This document shows positions 62,737 through 64,000 of a stretch of DNA of 64,000 nucleotides, piece after piece. Origin of the DNA: Vibrio sp. NTOU-M3 (GTDB lineage: Bacteria > Pseudomonadota > Gammaproteobacteria > Enterobacterales > Vibrionaceae). A program made the translations under genes and the position numbers. Each line of letters begins with the position of its first letter. Positions within the stretch are counted from its first letter, which is position 1. The DNA lies in the NCBI RefSeq assembly GCF_040869035.1, contig NZ_CP162100.1, positions 62,001-126,000 on the forward strand, written 5' to 3'. Below the pieces are notes generated by a model. It was not told the DNA's origin, ran no database searches, and saw only the letters and a list, made by a program, of their open reading frames with translations.

Positions 62737-64000
62737 ATGGCTAGTCAGTTGGAAAAGGTCTTCTCTGCAGACCCTAAAAGTGTGCATGAACTTTTTTTGT
62801 CAAAAGGGACTGCCGGGTTTTATATCCCAGCGTACCAAAGGCACTACTCATGGGATGATTCTAATATTCAAAGATTGATTGAAGATATGTGTAGTGGAAT
62901 ATCCACCTTCTTGGATCATGATGATGCTATAACTTTTATAGGGACAGTCATATCAATTTCCGATACTGACTTTAAAACCATAAAACCTTATGTTGTTGGG
63001 GAGCTGCCTTCTGAAGTCATGAGTATAATTGATGGGCAGCAGAGGGTCACCACTCTTTCACTCCTGTCTACTGTTCTATACCAAGAAATGTCTATAATGC
63101 TCTTGAAATGTAAACACTTAGACCCCTTGGAACAGAACTGGTTTACAAATACTTTTAGTCCTATTTTAAATCGTTTGAAGATGATTTTTGAGGTCGACAA
63201 ATGGTCGACAGATCCAAATTATAGGTATTATCCAAAAGTAGCAAGAGCTTACTTAGATCAATGGGCTACAACAGAAGATAAAGCGTTTTACAATTCTCCA
63301 GTAGCATCATTTATATTTGGATATATCAAATATATTCATTCATTTGAAGGAGATTTACCTAACAAAAAGTATGTTCATAGCATAGATGAGTCAATATCAG
63401 AGGAACAGTTCCCTAAACATAAAAGAGTCACAGACAATGTTGCATCTATTACTAACTACCTAAACAAAATCCTGAAAGGGGATGACTCTTTCCAGTTTCC
63501 TGATATACATTTTTTTTCCACAAATCAGGACTCTCAACGAAGACTAATTGGTAATAATATTCCCGAAACAATAGTTGCTATGCTTGAGCAAGAGTTAGAG
63601 GGAGATAAAATCAAATTTAGCGTTGCTAGAGCTTTAAGGTTGCTCATCCTAACAAACTTTTACCTTGATAGAGTCGCAGTTACAAGTGTAGTCGCAACTA
63701 ATGAAACGTATGCTTTCGATATGTTTGAAGCACTTAATACTACCGGAGAGCCATTAACTGCTTTTGAAACATTTAAACCAAAAGTTGTTGATTTTGAGGG
63801 TGTTGAAAACTACGAAGCATCAATATCTCGGAAGTATATTGATGTCGTGGACGATGTTCTGGATAAGTATAAAAAAGCAGAAGAGAAACAAAAGGCGACA
63901 ACGAGATTACTTATTCCATTTAGGTTAGCTTTTGAAGGTGAGCCTCTAACCAAGCACCTAAGTGAGCAAAGGCGCTTCATAAATAGGGCTTTCGATGACT
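62737..64000 (+). CDS. sspE: SspE-like DUF262 restriction protein, cut by window edge
   Basis: The frame opens at the ATG at 62737 with AGGTGA just before it and runs open to the window end (421 codons). The first part is a DUF262 domain: IPAYQRHYSWDDSNIQRLIE (Tyr33-Gln34-Arg35) and SIIDGQQRVTTLSLLSTVLY with the DGQQR NTPase motif at 100-104; then FDMFEALNTTGEPLTAFETF. The family normally ends in a DUF1524 HNH nickase domain that must lie outside. SspE senses phosphorothioate and nicks DNA that lacks it. It lies eight bases after sspD. Confidence 0.82.
   Translation, partial: MASQLEKVFSADPKSVHELFLSKGTAGFYIPAYQRHYSWDDSNIQRLIEDMCSGISTFLDHDDAITFIGTVISISDTDFKTIKPYVVGELPSEVMSIIDGQQRVTTLSLLSTVLYQEMSIMLLKCKHLDPLEQNWFTNTFSPILNRLKMIFEVDKWSTDPNYRYYPKVARAYLDQWATTEDKAFYNSPVASFIFGYIKYIHSFEGDLPNKKYVHSIDESISEEQFPKHKRVTDNVASITNYLNKILKGDDSFQFPDIHFFSTNQDSQRRLIGNNIPETIVAMLEQELEGDKIKFSVARALRLLILTNFYLDRVAVTSVVATNETYAFDMFEALNTTGEPLTAFETFKPKVVDFEGVENYEASISRKYIDVVDDVLDKYKKAEEKQKATTRLLIPFRLAFEGEPLTKHLSEQRRFINRAFDD

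Overview
The window reads as a Vibrio (Vibrionaceae) chromosome. The backbone at 3-20 kb carries the run greB - tex - bioH - comF-type - nfuA - nudE - cysQ - recG - trmH - spoT - rpoZ - gmk, with gammaproteobacterial gene lengths and motifs. The species cannot be fixed from sequence alone. No rRNA, tRNA or CRISPR array was seen.

Layout. (1) 1-3003: the right end of a mobile element that has cut greB. Three minus-strand genes with touching or overlapping ends encode a 61-aa protein, a tyrosine recombinase and a protein of 58-residue tandem repeats that runs off the left edge. Only the C-terminal two thirds of greB remain beside it. (2) 3004-20544: core housekeeping genes, a DMT transporter and a ToxR/CadC-like membrane regulator. 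(3) At 20545-20568 the last seven codons of yicC (EQIQNIE-stop) and its terminator are present without the rest of the gene. The 3' end of yicC is a known integration site of mobilizable genomic islands, so everything from there to beyond 64 kb is probably one composite island. No island integrase is visible inside the window.

Island contents in order: a winged-helix-like gene; three paralogous inovirus Gp2-type genes, each behind a different hairpin that would bury its Shine-Dalgarno sequence; an AlpA-type regulator; an RNase HI; a LysM/pyocin-S/colicin-DNase toxin with an Im9-like immunity protein; a scrapyard of IS481, IS5, rpe and RNase H remnants; a 2,3-diketo-L-gulonate (yia/sgb) catabolic operon with a TRAP transporter; an IS630 fragment; a group II intron with a broken maturase; a divergent nucleoside-salvage cluster (class II aldolase, MtnA, DeoD / NupC, adenosine deaminase-like, XapX); a zinc-ribbon transposase-like gene; small secreted proteins with a WYL regulator; two DUF2787 genes and radC; and an SspBCD-SspE phosphorothioation defence operon cut by the right edge.

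How they fit together: the yia/sgb genes would take up 2,3-diketogulonate and feed pentose-phosphate intermediates. The nucleoside cluster would import a (5'-deoxy)nucleoside, deaminate and phosphorolyse it, isomerise the sugar phosphate and split it to DHAP plus an aldehyde, which is a DHAP-shunt-like route. The Ssp genes modify DNA with sulfur and restrict unmodified phage DNA; a LexA-type box sits in front of them and no local sspA is present. The main new-looking observations are the covarying SD hairpins of the Gp2 trio, the recombinase/58-aa-repeat element in greB, the deaminase-first DHAP-shunt arrangement, and the SOS box before the ssp operon.
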